From Corella eumyota (lineage: Eukaryota; Chordata; Ascidiacea; Phlebobranchia; Corellidae): DNA of 64,000 nt. The stretch lies in contig OY720100.1 in assembly GCA_963082875.1 (NCBI GenBank), positions 3,410,001-3,474,000 of the forward strand, given 5' to 3'. Below the pieces are notes generated by a model that ran no database searches, was not told the origin of the DNA, and saw only the letters and a list, made by a program, of their open reading frames with translations. How positions within the stretch are numbered: position 1 is the first letter of the stretch; the number at the start of each line of letters is the position of its first letter. Both the position numbers and the translations under genes were made by a program. Positions 13,680-27,950 of the stretch are shown here, one piece after another.

Positions 13680-16600
13680 CACGTGATATTTTTGGCCAAT
13701 GATATTGCATACAAATTTTTTGAAAAAAAATTTAAAATTTTTAATCGAAAAATAATTGTTGAGTTAGAACCGCACAAGTCCAATTACCGTGTTTACAAAA
13801 TATTTTTCGAAAATATTAATATTCATAAAAGTTATGAAACTTTTATTAAAAATTTATGAAATCTCAAAACCTAAAATTTTGTATTTTATTAGACGCGCAT
13901 TGGCCTTACTAACATTCAAGATAAAACATTTCGCGAAAATTTTCAGTAAAACAAAAGTTTGAGGTAACTTTTATTTTGGGTTTAATTAGGTCACGTGATA
14001 TTTTTGGCCAATGATATTGCATACAAATTTAAATAAAAAATTTTAAATCGAAAAATAATTGTTGTGTTAGAACCGCACAAGTTCAATTACCGTGTTTACA
14101 AAATATTTTTCAAAAATATTAATATTCATAAAAGTTATGAATCTTTTATTAAAAATTTATGAATTCTCAAAACCTAAAATTTTGTATTTTATTACACGCG
14201 CATTGGCCTAACTAACATTCAAGATAAAACATTTCGCGAAAATTTTCAGTAAAACAAAAGTTTGAGGTAATTTTTATTTTGGTTTTCATTAGGTCACGTG
14301 ATATTTTTGGCCAATGATATTGCATACAAATTTTTTGAAAAAAAATTTAAAATTTTTAATCGAAAAATAATTGTTGAGTTAGAACCGCACAAGTCCAATC
14401 AATTACCGTGTTTACAAAATATTTTTCGAAAATATTAATATTCATAAAAGTTATGAAACTTTTATTAAAAATTTATGAAATCTCAAAACCTAAAATTTTG
14501 TATTTTATTAGACGCGCATTGGCCTTACTAACATTCAAGATAAAACATTTCGCGAAAATTTTCAGTAAAACAAAAGTTTGAGGTAATTTTTATTTTGGGT
14601 TTAATTAGGTCACGTGATATTTTTGGCCAATGATATTGCATACAAATTTAAATAAAAAATTTTAAATCGAAAAATAATTGTTGTGTTAGAACCGCACAGG
14701 TTCAATTACCGTGTTTACAAAATATTTTTCAAAAATATTAATATTCATAAAAGTTATGAATCTTTTATTAAAAATTTATGAATTCTCAAAACCTAAAATT
14801 TTGTATTTTATTACACGCGCATTGGCCTAACTAACATTCAAGATAAAACATTTCGCGAAAATTTTCAGTAAAACAAAAGTTTGAGGTAATTTTTATTTTG
14901 GTTTTCATTAGGTCACGTGATATTTTTGGCCAATGATATTGCATACAAATTTAAAAAAAAAAAATAAAAAATTTTAAATCGAAAAATAATTGTTGTGTTA
15001 GAACCGCACAGGTCCAATTACCGTGTTTACAAAATATTTTTCAAAAATATTAATATTCATAAAAGTTATGAAACTTTTATTAAAAATTTATGAAATCTCA
15101 AAACCTAAAATTTTGTAATTTATTAAACGCGCATTGGCCTAACTAACATTCAAGATAAAACATTTCGCGAAAATTTTCAGTAAAACAAAAGTTTAAGGTA
15201 ATTTTTATTTTGATTTTCATTAGGTCACGTGATAATTTTGGCCAATGATATTGCATACAAATTTTTTAAAAAAAATAAAAAATTTTAAATTGAAAAATAA
15301 TTGTTGTGTTAGAACCGCACAGGTTCAATTACCGTGTTTACAAAATATTTTTCGAAAATATTAATATTCATAAAAGTTATGAAACTTTTATTAAAAATTT
15401 ATGAAATCTCAAAACCTAAAATTTTGTATTTTATTACACGCCCATTGGCCTAACTAATATTCAAGATAAAACATTTCGCGAAAATTTTCAGTAAAACAAA
15501 AGTTTGAGGTAATTTTTATTTTGGGTTTAATTAGGTCACGTGATATTTTTGGCCAATGATATTGCATACAAATTTTAAAAAAAAAATAAAAAATTTTAAA
15601 TCAAAAAATAACTGTTGTGTTAAAACCGCACAGGTCCAATTACCGTGTTTACAAAATATTTTTCAAAAATATTAATATTCATAAAAGTTATGAAACTTTT
15701 ATTAAAAATTTATGAAATCTCAAAACCTAAAATTTTGTAATTTATTAAACGCGCATTGGCCTAACTAACATTCAAGATAAAACATTTCGCAAAAATTTTC
15801 AGTAAAACAAAAGTTTGAGGTAATTTTTATTTTGGTTTTCATTAGGTCACGTGATATTTTTGGCCAATGATATTGCATACAAATTTAAAAAAAAAAAATA
15901 AAAAATTTTAAATCAAAAAATAATTGTTGTGTTAGAACCGCACAGGTCCAATTACCGTGTTTACAAAATATTTTTCAAAAATAATAATATTCATAAAAGT
16001 TATGAAACTTTTATTAAAAATTTATGAAATCTCAAAACCTAAAATTTTGTAATTTATTAAACGCGCATTGGCCTAACTAACATTCAAGATAAAACATTTC
16101 GCGAAAATTTTCAGTAAAACAAAAGTTTAAGGTAATTTTTATTTTGATTTTCATTAGGTCACGTGATAATTTTGGCCAATGATATTGCATACAAATTTTT
16201 TGAAAAAAAATTAAAAATTTTAAATCGAAAAATAATCGTTGTGTTAGAACCGCACGGGTCCGATTACCGTGTTTACATAATATTTTTCGAAAATATTAAT
16301 ATTCTTAAAAGTTATGATACTTTTATTAAAAATTTATGAAATCTCAAAACCTAAAATTTTGTATTTTATTAGACGCGCATTGGCCTAACTAACATTCAAG
16401 ATAAAACATTTCGCGAAAATTTTCAGTAAAACAAAAGTTTGAGGTAATTTTTATTTTGGGTTTAATTAGGTCACGTGATATTTTTGGCCAATGATATTGC
16501 ATACAAATTTTTTGAAAAAAAATTTAAAATTTTTAATCGAAAAATAATTGTTGAGTTAGAACCGCACAAGTCCAATTACCGTGTTTACAAAATATTTTTC

Positions 16601-18640
16601 GAAAATATTAATATTCATAAAAGTTATGAAACTTTTATTAAAAATTTATGAAATCTCAAAACCTAAAATTTTGTATTTTATTAGACGCGCATTGGCCTTA
16701 CTAACATTCAAGATAAAACATTTCGCGAAAATTTTCAGTAAAACAAAAGTTTGAGGTAATTTTTATTTTGGGTTTAATTAGGTCACGTGATATTTTTGGC
16801 CAATGATATTGCATACAAATTTAAATAAAAAATTTTAAATCGAAAAATAATTGTTGTGTTAGAACCGCACAGGTTCAATTACCGTGTTTACAAAATATTT
16901 TTCAAAAATATTAATATTCATAAAAGTTATGAATCTTTTATTAAAAATTTATGAATTCTCAAAACCTAAAATTTTGTATTTTATTACACGCGCATTGGCC
17001 TAACTAACATTCAAGATAAAACATTTCGCGAAAATTTTCAGTAAAACAAAAGTTTGAGGTAATTTTTATTTTGGTTTTCATTAGGTCACGTGATGTTTTT
17101 GGCCAATGATATTGCATACAAATTTAAAAAAAAAAAATAAAAAATTTTAAATCGAAAAATAATTGTTGTGTTAGAACCGCACAGGTCCAATTACCGTGTT
17201 TACAAAATATTTTTCAAAAATATTAATATTCATAAAAGTTATGAAACTTTTATTAAAAATTTATGAAATCTCAAAACCTAAAATTTTGTAATTTATGAAA
17301 CGCGCATTGGCCTAACTAACATTCAAGATAAAACATTTCGCGAAAATTTTCAGTAAAACAAAAGTTTAAGGTAATTTTTATTTTGATTTTCATTAGGTCA
17401 CGTGATAATTTTGGCCAATGATATTGCATACAAATTTTTTAAAAAAAATAAAAAATTTTAAATCGAAAAATAATTGTTGTGTTAGAACCGCACAGGTTCA
17501 ATTACCGTGTTTACAAAATATTTTTCGAAAATATTAATATTCATAAAAGTTATGAAACTTTTATTAAAAATTTATGAAATCTCAAAACCTAAAATTTTGT
17601 ATTTTATTACACGCCCATTGGCCTAACTAATATTCAAGATAAAACATTTCGCGAAAATTTTCAGTAAAACAAAAGTTTGAGGTAATTTTTATTTTGGGTT
17701 TAATTAGGTCACGTGATATTTTTGGCCAATGATATTGCATACAAATTTAAAAAAAAAAATAAAAAATTTTAAATCAAAAAATAATTGTTGTGTTAAAACC
17801 GCACAGGTTCAATTACCGTGTTTACAAAATATTTTTCAAAAATATTAATATTCATAAAAGTTATGAAACTTTTATTAAAAATTTATGAAATCTCAAAACC
17901 TAAAATTTTGTAATTTATTAAACGCGCATTGGCCTAACTAACATTCAAGATAAAACATTTCGCGAAAATTTTCAGTAAAACAAAAGTTTGAGGTAATTTT
18001 TATTTTGGTTTTCATTAGGTCACGTGATATTTTTGGCCAATGATATTGCATACAAATTTAAAAAAAAAAAATAAAAAATTTTAAATCGAAAAATAATTGT
18101 TGTGTTAGAACCGCACAGGTCCAATTACCGTGTTTACAAAATATTTTTCAAAAATAATAACATTCATAAAAGTTATGAAACTTTTATTAAAAATTTATGA
18201 AATCTCAAAACCTAAAATTTTGTAATTTATTAAACGCGCATTGGCCTAACTAACATTCAAGATAAAACATTTCGCGAAAATTTTCAGTAAAACAAAAGTT
18301 TAAGGTAATTTTTATTTTGATTTTCATTAGGTCACGTGATAATTTTGGCCAATGATATTGCATACAAATTTTTTGAAAAAAAATTAAAAATTTTAAATCG
18401 AAAAATAATCGTTGTGTTAGAACCGCACGGGTCCGATTACCGTGTTTACATAATATTTTTCGAAAATATTAATATTCTTAAAAGTTATGATACTTTTATT
18501 AAAAATTTATGAAATCTCAAAACCTAAAATTTTGTATTTTATTAGACGCGCATTGGCCTAACTAACATTCAAGATAAAACATTTCGCGAAAATTTTCAGT
18601 AAAACAAAAGTTTGAGGTAATTTTTATTTTGGGTTTAATT
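13680..18640. repeat. Higher-order repeat block, 7 monomers (2.17 kb) per unit
   Basis: Offsets of about 2173-2175 bp link several private variants: the short ACAAATTTAAATAAAAAATT spacer with GAATTCTC (about 14,640 and 16,815), CGCCCATTGGCC followed by TAATATTC (15,440 and 17,613), and the ATCGTTGTG...CACGGGTCCGATTACC monomer (16,233 and 18,408). A two-monomer duplication (about 13,720 and 14,337, GTTGAGTTAG variant) precedes it. The 14,337 unit carries a 4-base AATC duplication. Confidence 0.75.
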
Positions 18641-21600
18641 AGGTCACGTGATATTTTTGGCCAATGATATTGCATACAAATTTTTTAAAAAAAATAAAAA
18701 AATTTAAATCGAAAAATAATTGTTGTGTTAGAACCGCACAGGTCCAATTACCGTGTTTACAAAATATTTTTCAAAAATATTAATATTCATAAAAGTTATG
18801 AAACTTTTATTAAAAATTTATGAAATCTCAAAACCTAAAATTTTGTATTTTATTAGACGCGCATTGACCTAACTAACATTCAAGATAAAACATTTCGCGA
18901 AAATTTTCAGTAAAACAAAAGTTTGAGATAATTTTTATTTTGGTTTTCATTAGGTCACGTGATATTTTTGGCCAATGATTATTGCATACAAATTTTTTAA
19001 AAAAAAATAAAAAATTTTAAATCGAAAAATAATTGTTGTGTTAGAACCGCACAGGACCAATTACCGTGTTTACAAAATATTTTTCAAAAATATTAATATT
19101 CATAAAAGTTATGAAACTTTTATTAAAAATTTATAAAATCTAAAAACCTAAAATTTTGTATTTTATTAGACGCACATTGGCCTAACTAACATTCAAGATA
19201 AAACATTTCGCGAAAATTTTCAGTAAAACAAAAGTTTGAGGTAATTTTTATTTTGGGTTTAATTAGGTCACGTGATATTTTTGGCCAATGATATTGCATA
19301 CAAATTTTTTGAAAAAAAATTTAAAATTTTTAATCGAAAAATAATTGTTGAGTTAGAACCGCACAGGTCCAATTACCGTGTTTACAAAATATTTTTCGAA
19401 AATATTAATATTCATAAAAGTTATGAAACTTTTATTAAAAATTTATGAAATCTCAAAACCTAAAATTTTGTATTTTATTAGACGCGCATTGGCCTTACTA
19501 ACATTCAAGATAAAACATTTCGCGAAAATTTTCAGTAAAACAAAAGTTTGAGGTAATTTTTATTTTGGGTTTAATTAGGTCACGTGATATTTTTGGCCAA
19601 TGATATTGCATACAAATTTAAATAAAAAATTTTAAATCGAAAAATAATTGTTGTGTTAGAACCGCACAGGTTCAATTACCGTGTTTACAAAATATTTTTC
19701 AAAAATATTAATATTCATAAAAGTTATGAAACTTTTATTAAAAATTTATGAATTCTCAAAACCTAAAATTTTGTATTTTATTACACGCGCATTGGCCTAA
19801 CTAACATTCAAGATAAAACATTTCGCGAAAATTTTCAGTAAAACAAAAGTTTGAGGTAATTTTTATTTTGGTTTTCATTAGGTCACGTGATATTTTTGGC
19901 CAATGATATTGCATACAAATTTTTAAAAAAAAAATAAAAAATTTTAAATCAAAAAATAATTGTTGTGTTAGAACCGCACAGGTCCAATTACCGTGTTTAC
20001 AAAATATTTTTCGAAAATATTAATATTCATAAAAGTTATGAAACTTTTATTAAAAATTTATGAAATCTCAAAACCTAAAATTTTGTATTTTATTAGACGC
20101 ACATTGGCCTAACTAACATTCAAGATAAAACATTTCGCGAAAATTTTCAGTAAAACAAAAGTTTGAGGTAATTTTTATTTTGGTTTTCATTAGGTCACGT
20201 GATAATTTTGGCCAATGATATTGCATACAAATTTTTTAAAAAAAATTAAAAATTTTAAATCGAAAAATAATTGTTGTGTTAGAACCGCACAGGTTCAATT
20301 ACCATGTTTACAAAATATTTTTCGAAAATATTAATATTCATAAAAGTTATGAAACTTTTATTAAAAATTTATGAAATCTCAAAACCTAAAATTTTGTATT
20401 TTATTACACGCCCATTGGCCTAACTAATATTCAAGATAAAACATTTCGCGAAAATTTTAAGTAAAAAAAAAGTTTGAGGTAATTTTTATTTTGGTTTTCA
20501 TTAAGTCACGTGATATTTTTGGCCAATGATATTGCATACAAATTAAAAAAAAAAAATAAAAAATTTTAAATCGAAAAATAATTGTTGTGTTAGAACTGCA
20601 CAGGACCAATTACCGTGTTTACAAAATATTTTTTAAAAATATTAATATTCATAAAAGTTATGAAACTTTTATTAAAAATTTATGAAATCTCAAAACCTAA
20701 AATTTTGTAATTTATTAAACGCGCATTGGCCTAACTAACATTCAAGATAAAACATTTCGCGAAAATTTTCAGTAAAACAAAAGTTTGAGGTAATTTTTAT
20801 TTTGGTTTTCATTAGGTCACGTGATATTTTTGGCCAATGATATTGCATACAAATTTTTTGAAAAAAAATTAAAAATTTTAAATCGAAAAATAATCGTTGT
20901 GTTAGAACCGCACGGGTCCGATTACCGTGTTTACATAATATTTTTCGAAAATATTAATATTCTTAAAAGTTATGATACTTTTATTAAAAATTTATGAAAT
21001 CTCAAAATCTAAAATTTTGTATTTTATTAGACGCGCATTGGCCTAACTAACATTCAAGATAAAACATTTCGCGAAAATTTTCAGTAAAACAAAAGTTTGA
21101 GGTAATTTTTATTTTGGGTTTAATTAGGTCACGTGATATTTTTGGCCAATGATATTGCATACAAATTTTTTAAAAAAAATAAAAAAATTTAAATCGAAAA
21201 ATAATTGTTGTGTTAGAACCGCACAGGTCCAATTACCGTGTTTACAAAATATTTTTCAAAAATATTAATATTCATAAAAGTTATGAAACTTTTATTAAAA
21301 ATTTATGAAATCTCAAAACCTAAAATTTTGTATTTTATTAGACGCGCATTGGCTTAACTAACATTCAAGATAAAACATTTCGCGAAAATTTTCAGTAAAA
21401 CAAAAGTTTGAGATAATTTTTATTTTGGTTTTCATTAGGTCACGTGATATTTTTGGCCAATGATTATTGCATACAAATTTTTTAAAAAAAAATAAAAAAT
21501 TTTAAATCGAAAAATAATTGTTGTGTTAGAACCGCACAGGACCAATTACCGTGTTTACAAAATATTTTTCAAAAATATTAATATTCATAAAAGTTATGAA

Positions 21601-24600
21601 ACTTTTATTAAAAATTTATAAAATCTAAAAACCTAAAATTTTGTATTTTATTAGACGCACATTGGCCTAACTAACATTCAAGATAAAACATTTCGCGAAA
21701 ATTTTCAGTAAAACAAAAGTTTGAGGTAATTTTTATTTTGGGTTTAATTAGGTCACGTGATATTTTTGGCCAATGATATTGCATACAAATTTTTTGAAAA
21801 AAAATTTAAAATTTTTAATCGAAAAATAATTGTTGAGTTAGAACCGCACAGGTCCAATTACCGTGTTTACAAAATATTTTTCGAAAATATTAATATTCAT
21901 AAAAGTTATGAAACTTTTATTAAAAATTTATGAAATCTCAAAACCTAAAATTTTGTATTTTATTAGACGCACATTGGCCTAACTAACATTCAAGATAAAA
22001 CATTTCGCGAAAATTTTCAGTAAAACAAAAGTTTGAGGTAATTTTTATTTTGGGTTTAATTAGGTCACGTGATATTTTTGGCCAATGATATTGCATACAA
22101 ATTTAAATAAAAAATTTTAAATCGAAAAATAATTGTTGTGTTAGAACCGCACAGGTTCAATTACCGTGTTTACAAAATATTTTTCAAAAATATTAATATT
22201 CATAAAAGTTATGAAACTTTTATTAAAAATTTATGAATTCTCAAAACCTAAAATTTTGTATTTTATTACACGCGCATTGGCCTAACTAACATTCAAGATA
22301 AAACATTTCGCGAAAATTTTCAGTAAAACAAAAGTTTGAGGTAATTTTTATTTTGGTTTTCATTAGGTCACGTGATATTTTTGGCCAATGATATTGCATA
22401 CAAATTTAAAAAAAAAAAATAAAAAATTTTAAATCGAAAAATAATTGTTGTGTTAGAACCGCACAGGTCCAATTACCGTGTTTACAAAATATTTTTCGAA
22501 AATATTAATATTCATAAAAGTTATGAAACTTTTATTAAAAATTTATGAAATCTCAAAACCTAAAATTTTGTATTTTATTAGACGCACATTGGCCTAACTA
22601 ACATTCAAGATAAAACATTTCGCGAAAATTTTCAGTAAAACAAAAGTTTGAGGTAATTTTTATTTTGGTTTTCATTAGGTCACATGATAATTTTGGCCAA
22701 TGATATTGCATACAAATTTTTTTAAAAAAATAAAAATTTTAAATCGAAAAATAATTGTTGTGTTAGAACCGCACAGGTTCAATTACCGTGTTTACAAAAT
22801 ATTTTTCTAAAATATTAATATTCATAAAAGTTATGAAACTTTTATTAAAAATTTATGAAATCTCAAAACCTAAAATTTTGTAATTTATTAAACGCGCATT
22901 GGCCTAACTAACATTCAAGATAAAACATTTCGCGAAAATTTTCAGTAAAACAAAAGTTTGAGGTAATTTTTATTTTGGTTTTCATTAGGTCACGTGATAA
23001 TTTTGGCCAATGATATTGCATACAAATTTTTTAAAAAAAATTAAAAATTTTAAATCGAAAAATAATTGTTGTGTTAGAACCGCACAGGTTCAATTACCAT
23101 GTTTACAAAATATTTTTCGAAAATATTAATATTCATAAAAGTTATGAAACTTTTATTAAAAATTTATGAAATCTCAAAACCTAAAATTTTGTATTTTATT
23201 ACACGCCCATTGGCTTAACTAATATTCAAGATAAAACATTTCGCGAAAATTTTAAGTAAAAAAAAAGTTTGAGGTAATTTTTATTTTGGTTTTCATTAAG
23301 TCACGTGATATTTTTGGCCAATGATATTGCATACAAATTAAAAAAAAAAAATAAAAAATTTTAAATCGAAAAATAATTGTTGTGTTAGAACTGCACAGGA
23401 CCAATTACCGTGTTTACAAAATATTTTTCAAAAATATTAATATTCATAAAAGTTATGAAACTTTTATTAAAAATTTATGAAATCTCAAAACCTAAAATTT
23501 TGTATTTTATTAGACGCACATTGGCCTAACTAACATTTAAGATAAAACATTTCGCGAAAATTTTAAGTAAAAAAAAGTTTGAGGTAATTTTTATTTTGGT
23601 TTTCATTAGGTCACGTGATATTTTTGGCCAATGATATTGCATACAAATTTTTTTTAAAAAAATAAAAAATTTTAAATCGAAAAATAATTGTTGTGTTAAA
23701 ACCGCACAGGTCCAATTACCGTGTTTACAAAATATTTTTCGAAAATATTAATATTCATAAAAGTTTTGAAACTTTTATTAAAAATTTATGAAATCTCAAA
23801 ACCTAAAATTTTGTATTTTATTAGACGCGCATTGGCCTAACTAACATTCAAGATAAAACATTTCGCGAAAATTTTCAGTAAAACAAAAGTTTGAGGTAAT
23901 TTTTATTTTGGGTTTAATTAGGTCACGTGATATTTTTGGCCAATGATATTGCATACAAATTTTTTGAAAAAAAATAAAAAAATTTAAATCGAAAAATAAT
24001 TGTTGTGTTAGAACCGCACAGGTCCAATTACCGTGTTTACAAAATATTTTTCAAAAATATTAATATTCATAAAAGTTATGAAACTTTTATTAAAAATTTA
24101 TGAAATCTCAAAACCTAAAATTTTGTATTTTATTACACGCGCATTGGCCTAACTAACATTCAAGATAAAACATTTTGCGAAAATTTTCAGTAAAACGAAA
24201 GTTTGAGATAATTTTTATTTTGGTTTTCATTAGGTCACGTGATATTTTTGGCCAATGATTATTGCATACAAATTTTTTTAAAAAAAATAAAAAATTTTAA
24301 ATCGAAAAATAATTGTTGTGTTAGAACCGCACAGGACCAATTACCGTGTTTACAAAATATTTTTCAAAAATATTAATATTCATAAAAGTTATGAAACTTT
24401 TATTAAAAATTTATAAAATCTAAAAACCTAAAATTTTGTATTTTATTAGACTCACATTGGCCTAACTAACATTCAAGATAAAACATTTCGCGAAAATTTT
24501 CAGTAAAACAAAAGTTTGAGGTAATTTTTATTTTGGGTTTAATTAGGTCACGTGATATTTTTGGCCAATGATATTGCATACAAATTTTTTGAAAAAAAAT

Positions 24601-25000
24601 TTAAAATTTTTAATCGAAAAATAATTGTTGTGTTAGAACCGCACAGGTCCAATTACCGTGTTTACAAAATATTTTTCGAAAATATTAATATTCATAAAAG
24701 TTATGAAACTTTTATTAAAAATTTATGAAATCTCAAAACCTAAAATTTTGTATTTTATTAGACGCGCATTGGCCTTACTAACATTCAAGATAAAACATTT
24801 CGCAAAAATTTTCAGTAAAACAAAAGTTTGAGGTAATTTTTATTTTGGGTTTAATTAGGTCACGTGATATTTTTGGCCAATGATATTGCATACAAATTTA
24901 AATAAAAAATTTTAAATCGAAAAATAATTGTTGTGTTAGAATCGCACAGGTCCGATTACCGTGTTTACATAATATTTTTCGAAAATATTAATATTCATAA
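18640..25000. repeat. Higher-order repeat block, 8-9 monomers per unit
   Basis: A one-base insertion variant, CCAATGATTATTGC, occurs at about 18,976, 21,461 and 24,256 (offsets 2485 and 2795, eight and nine monomers). It is followed each time by the TATAAAATCTAAAAACC variant and a GAAAAAAAATTTAAAATTTT spacer. The CACGGGTCCGATTACC variant recurs at about 20,915, and a decayed relative lies at about 24,945. Confidence 0.7.
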
Positions 25001-25789
25001 AAGCTATGATACTTTTATTAAAAATTTATGAAATCTCAAAACCTAAAATTTTGTATTTTATTAGACGCGCATTGGCCTAACTAACATTCAAGATAAAACA
25101 TTTCGCGAAAATTTTCAGTAAAACAAAAGTTTGAGGTAATTTTTATTTTGGTTTTCATTAGGTCACGTGATATTTTTGGCCAATGATATTGCATACAAAT
25201 TTTTTTTAAAAAAATAAAAAATTTTAAATCGAAGAATAATTGTTGTGTTAGAACCGTACAGGTCCAATTACCGTGTTTACAAAATATTTTTCAAAAATAT
25301 TAATATTCATAAAAGTTATGAAACTTTTATTAAAAATTTATGAAATCTCAAAACCTAAAATTTTGTATTTTATTACACGCGCATTGGCCTAACTAACATT
25401 CAAGATAAAACATTTCGCAAAAATTTTCAGTAAAACAAAAGTTTGAGGTAATTTTTATTTTGGTTTTTATTAGGTCACGTGATATTTTTTGCCAATGATA
25501 TTGCATACAAATTTTTTGAAAAAAAATTTTAAATTTTAAATCGAAAAATATTTGTTGTGTTAGAACCGCACAGGTTCAATTACCGTGTTTACAAAATATT
25601 TTTCGAAAATATTAATATTCATAAAAGTTATGAAACTTTTATTAAAAATTTATGAAATCTCAAAACCTAAAATTTTGTATTTAATTAGACGCGCATTGGC
25701 CTAACTAACATTCAAGATAAACCATTTCGCGAAAATTTTCAGTAAAACAAAAGTTTGAGGTAATTTTTATTTTGGGTTTAATTAGGTCA

Positions 25790-26090
25790 AAAGGTCGCGC
25801 GATCAATTCAATGCACGCGAAATAAAAAAATGTTTTTTTGTTCTTTTAATTATTTTCGAAAATTTCTTTATCTTGAGCATTAGTTATATCAAAACAGTTC
25901 TAAAAAAATTTAAAAATCAATGTCATAAATTTGTCATAACTCTCGGAAATATTAATGTTTGCTAAAAAAAATTTTGCAAGCACGGCTGTTAGAACAGTGC
26001 GGTTTTATTGGTATAGTTATCTTTTGATTTAAAAAAAAAAAAAAAAAAAATTTTAAAACTTTTTTACTAGTGTGCTAGGTCACGTGATAT
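25790..26090 (-). repeat. Diverged, inverted relative of the satellite monomer at the array edge
   Basis: This stretch matches the reverse complement of the 311-bp unit in order. TTTATCTTGAGCATTAGTTA corresponds to TTTATCTTGAATGTTAGTTA. Next come GTCATAAATTT, GGAAATATTAATG, TTTTGCAAGCACGG and GTGCGGTT, which correspond to TTCATAAATTT, TGAATATTAATA, TTTTGTAAACACGG and GTGCGGTT. It is much more divergent than any monomer within the array and has its own poly-A run at about 26,031-26,050. It ends near a TAGGTCACGTGATAT at 26,077 that resembles the E-box block of the unit. It may be an older dispersed copy of the element that founded the array. Confidence 0.6.
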
Positions 26091-26144
26091 ATGACCGGCC
26101 CTATGTACGCAAAATACAAAAAATTGGTAAGTTGATTATTTTGA

Positions 26145-26224
26145 GGAGTCTAAGTTGGGAACCAAACGTCGGAACTCAGTACTGAGAGTTGTGGGCCTTT
26201 CGCACTGAGCTAACTGCCACGACC
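26145..26224 (-). repeat. tRNA-like SINE head fragment
   Basis: Read on the minus strand it begins GGTCGTGGCAG, contains TTAGCTCAGTGCG (like a tRNA box A) and, about 40 bases later, TTTGGTTCCCAAC (like box B). The spacing fits a tRNA-derived Pol III promoter, but the arms do not fold into a clean cloverleaf and no anticodon stem is convincing. It is therefore best read as a decayed tRNA-derived SINE head, different from the other SINE family in the window. Confidence 0.5.
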
Positions 26225-26803
26225 TTTCAATGATGCAAAATTGCATACATAGCTTAAGTAAGCACTTGTAATAATAAAAAAAACTAGATTTATTTGATAA
26301 ATAAAATATGGTTCGAAAATATTTGATTAATTTTAACATAAATTTTTTTAGTAATTAGTGATAATTATTTTTAGTAATTAGTGATAATTAAATGTCGTAA
26401 ATAGGAGGTTTGCGATTCGTTGGGATAATAACAAACATACTAAAAATTTAAAACTTTTAATTTTAAAGAACAAAAGTTATCGTCTTTCGAAATTCTGACT
26501 AGAAAGAATAAAAACAATAATAATAATAAATACAATGACAATAACAATATGTTTCGAAATCTAAGATTTCGAACCATAAAAATATAAATGTAAAAATTTA
26601 CGATTTATATTCACGATGGTATTTTTACGACAACGCTGGTGATCCGCAAACAGCGAATTGTGTTTTTTATTCCTAGAATTTGCCTTTGTTAGAATTTGCC
26701 ATAAACCAAACAGTTTATTGTCGAAACTCGGATTGTTATTGCCATAAATAGAAAAAAAAGAACTTGGTTTTATTTTAAAAAAAGGGAATAAATTTCAAAT
26801 AAA
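26225..26803. other. Intergenic, upstream of AMMECR1
   Basis: AT-rich DNA with a short duplicated TTTTTAGTAATTAGTGATAATTA motif (26,345-26,390). It should hold the AMMECR1 promoter and 5' UTR. No TATA box or reading frame that I would support is visible. Confidence 0.5.

Positions 26804-27950
<1,147 letters not shown>

Larger units (their letters stand above)
1..25789. repeat. Tandem satellite array, unit about 311 bp, about 83 copies
   Basis: The CACGTG of the unit recurs at 3, 315, 627, 938, 1250, 1560 and so on to 25,476, a spacing of 310-312 bp with no interruption. Each unit reads, in order: GTCACGTGAT, TTTGGCCAATGATATTGCATA, a variable A/T tract, TTAGAACCGCACAGG, CCGTGTTTACAAAATA, an ATAAAAGTT/AACTTTTAT dyad, ACGCGCATTGGCCTAAC, a TTCGCGAAAATTTT block and a TTTTGGTTTTCATTAG tail. 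Monomers differ by a few per cent, mostly in A-tract length and at diagnostic single bases. All copies are head-to-tail. The array continues past the left end. The last unit breaks off at AGGTCA near 25,789. Minus-strand 61-67 codon ORFs occur in some units but are just one reading frame of the satellite. No gene, transposase or other insertion is visible inside it. Pericentromeric or subtelomeric location is possible but not shown. Confidence 0.97.

Noticed and set aside
1-25789. CRISPR array or clustered gene repeats
   Set aside because: The period is about 311 bp with no unique spacers, and the host is eukaryotic.
26136-26339. Minus-strand 67-codon frame
   Set aside because: It runs through the tRNA-like SINE fragment and AT-rich flank; no protein features.
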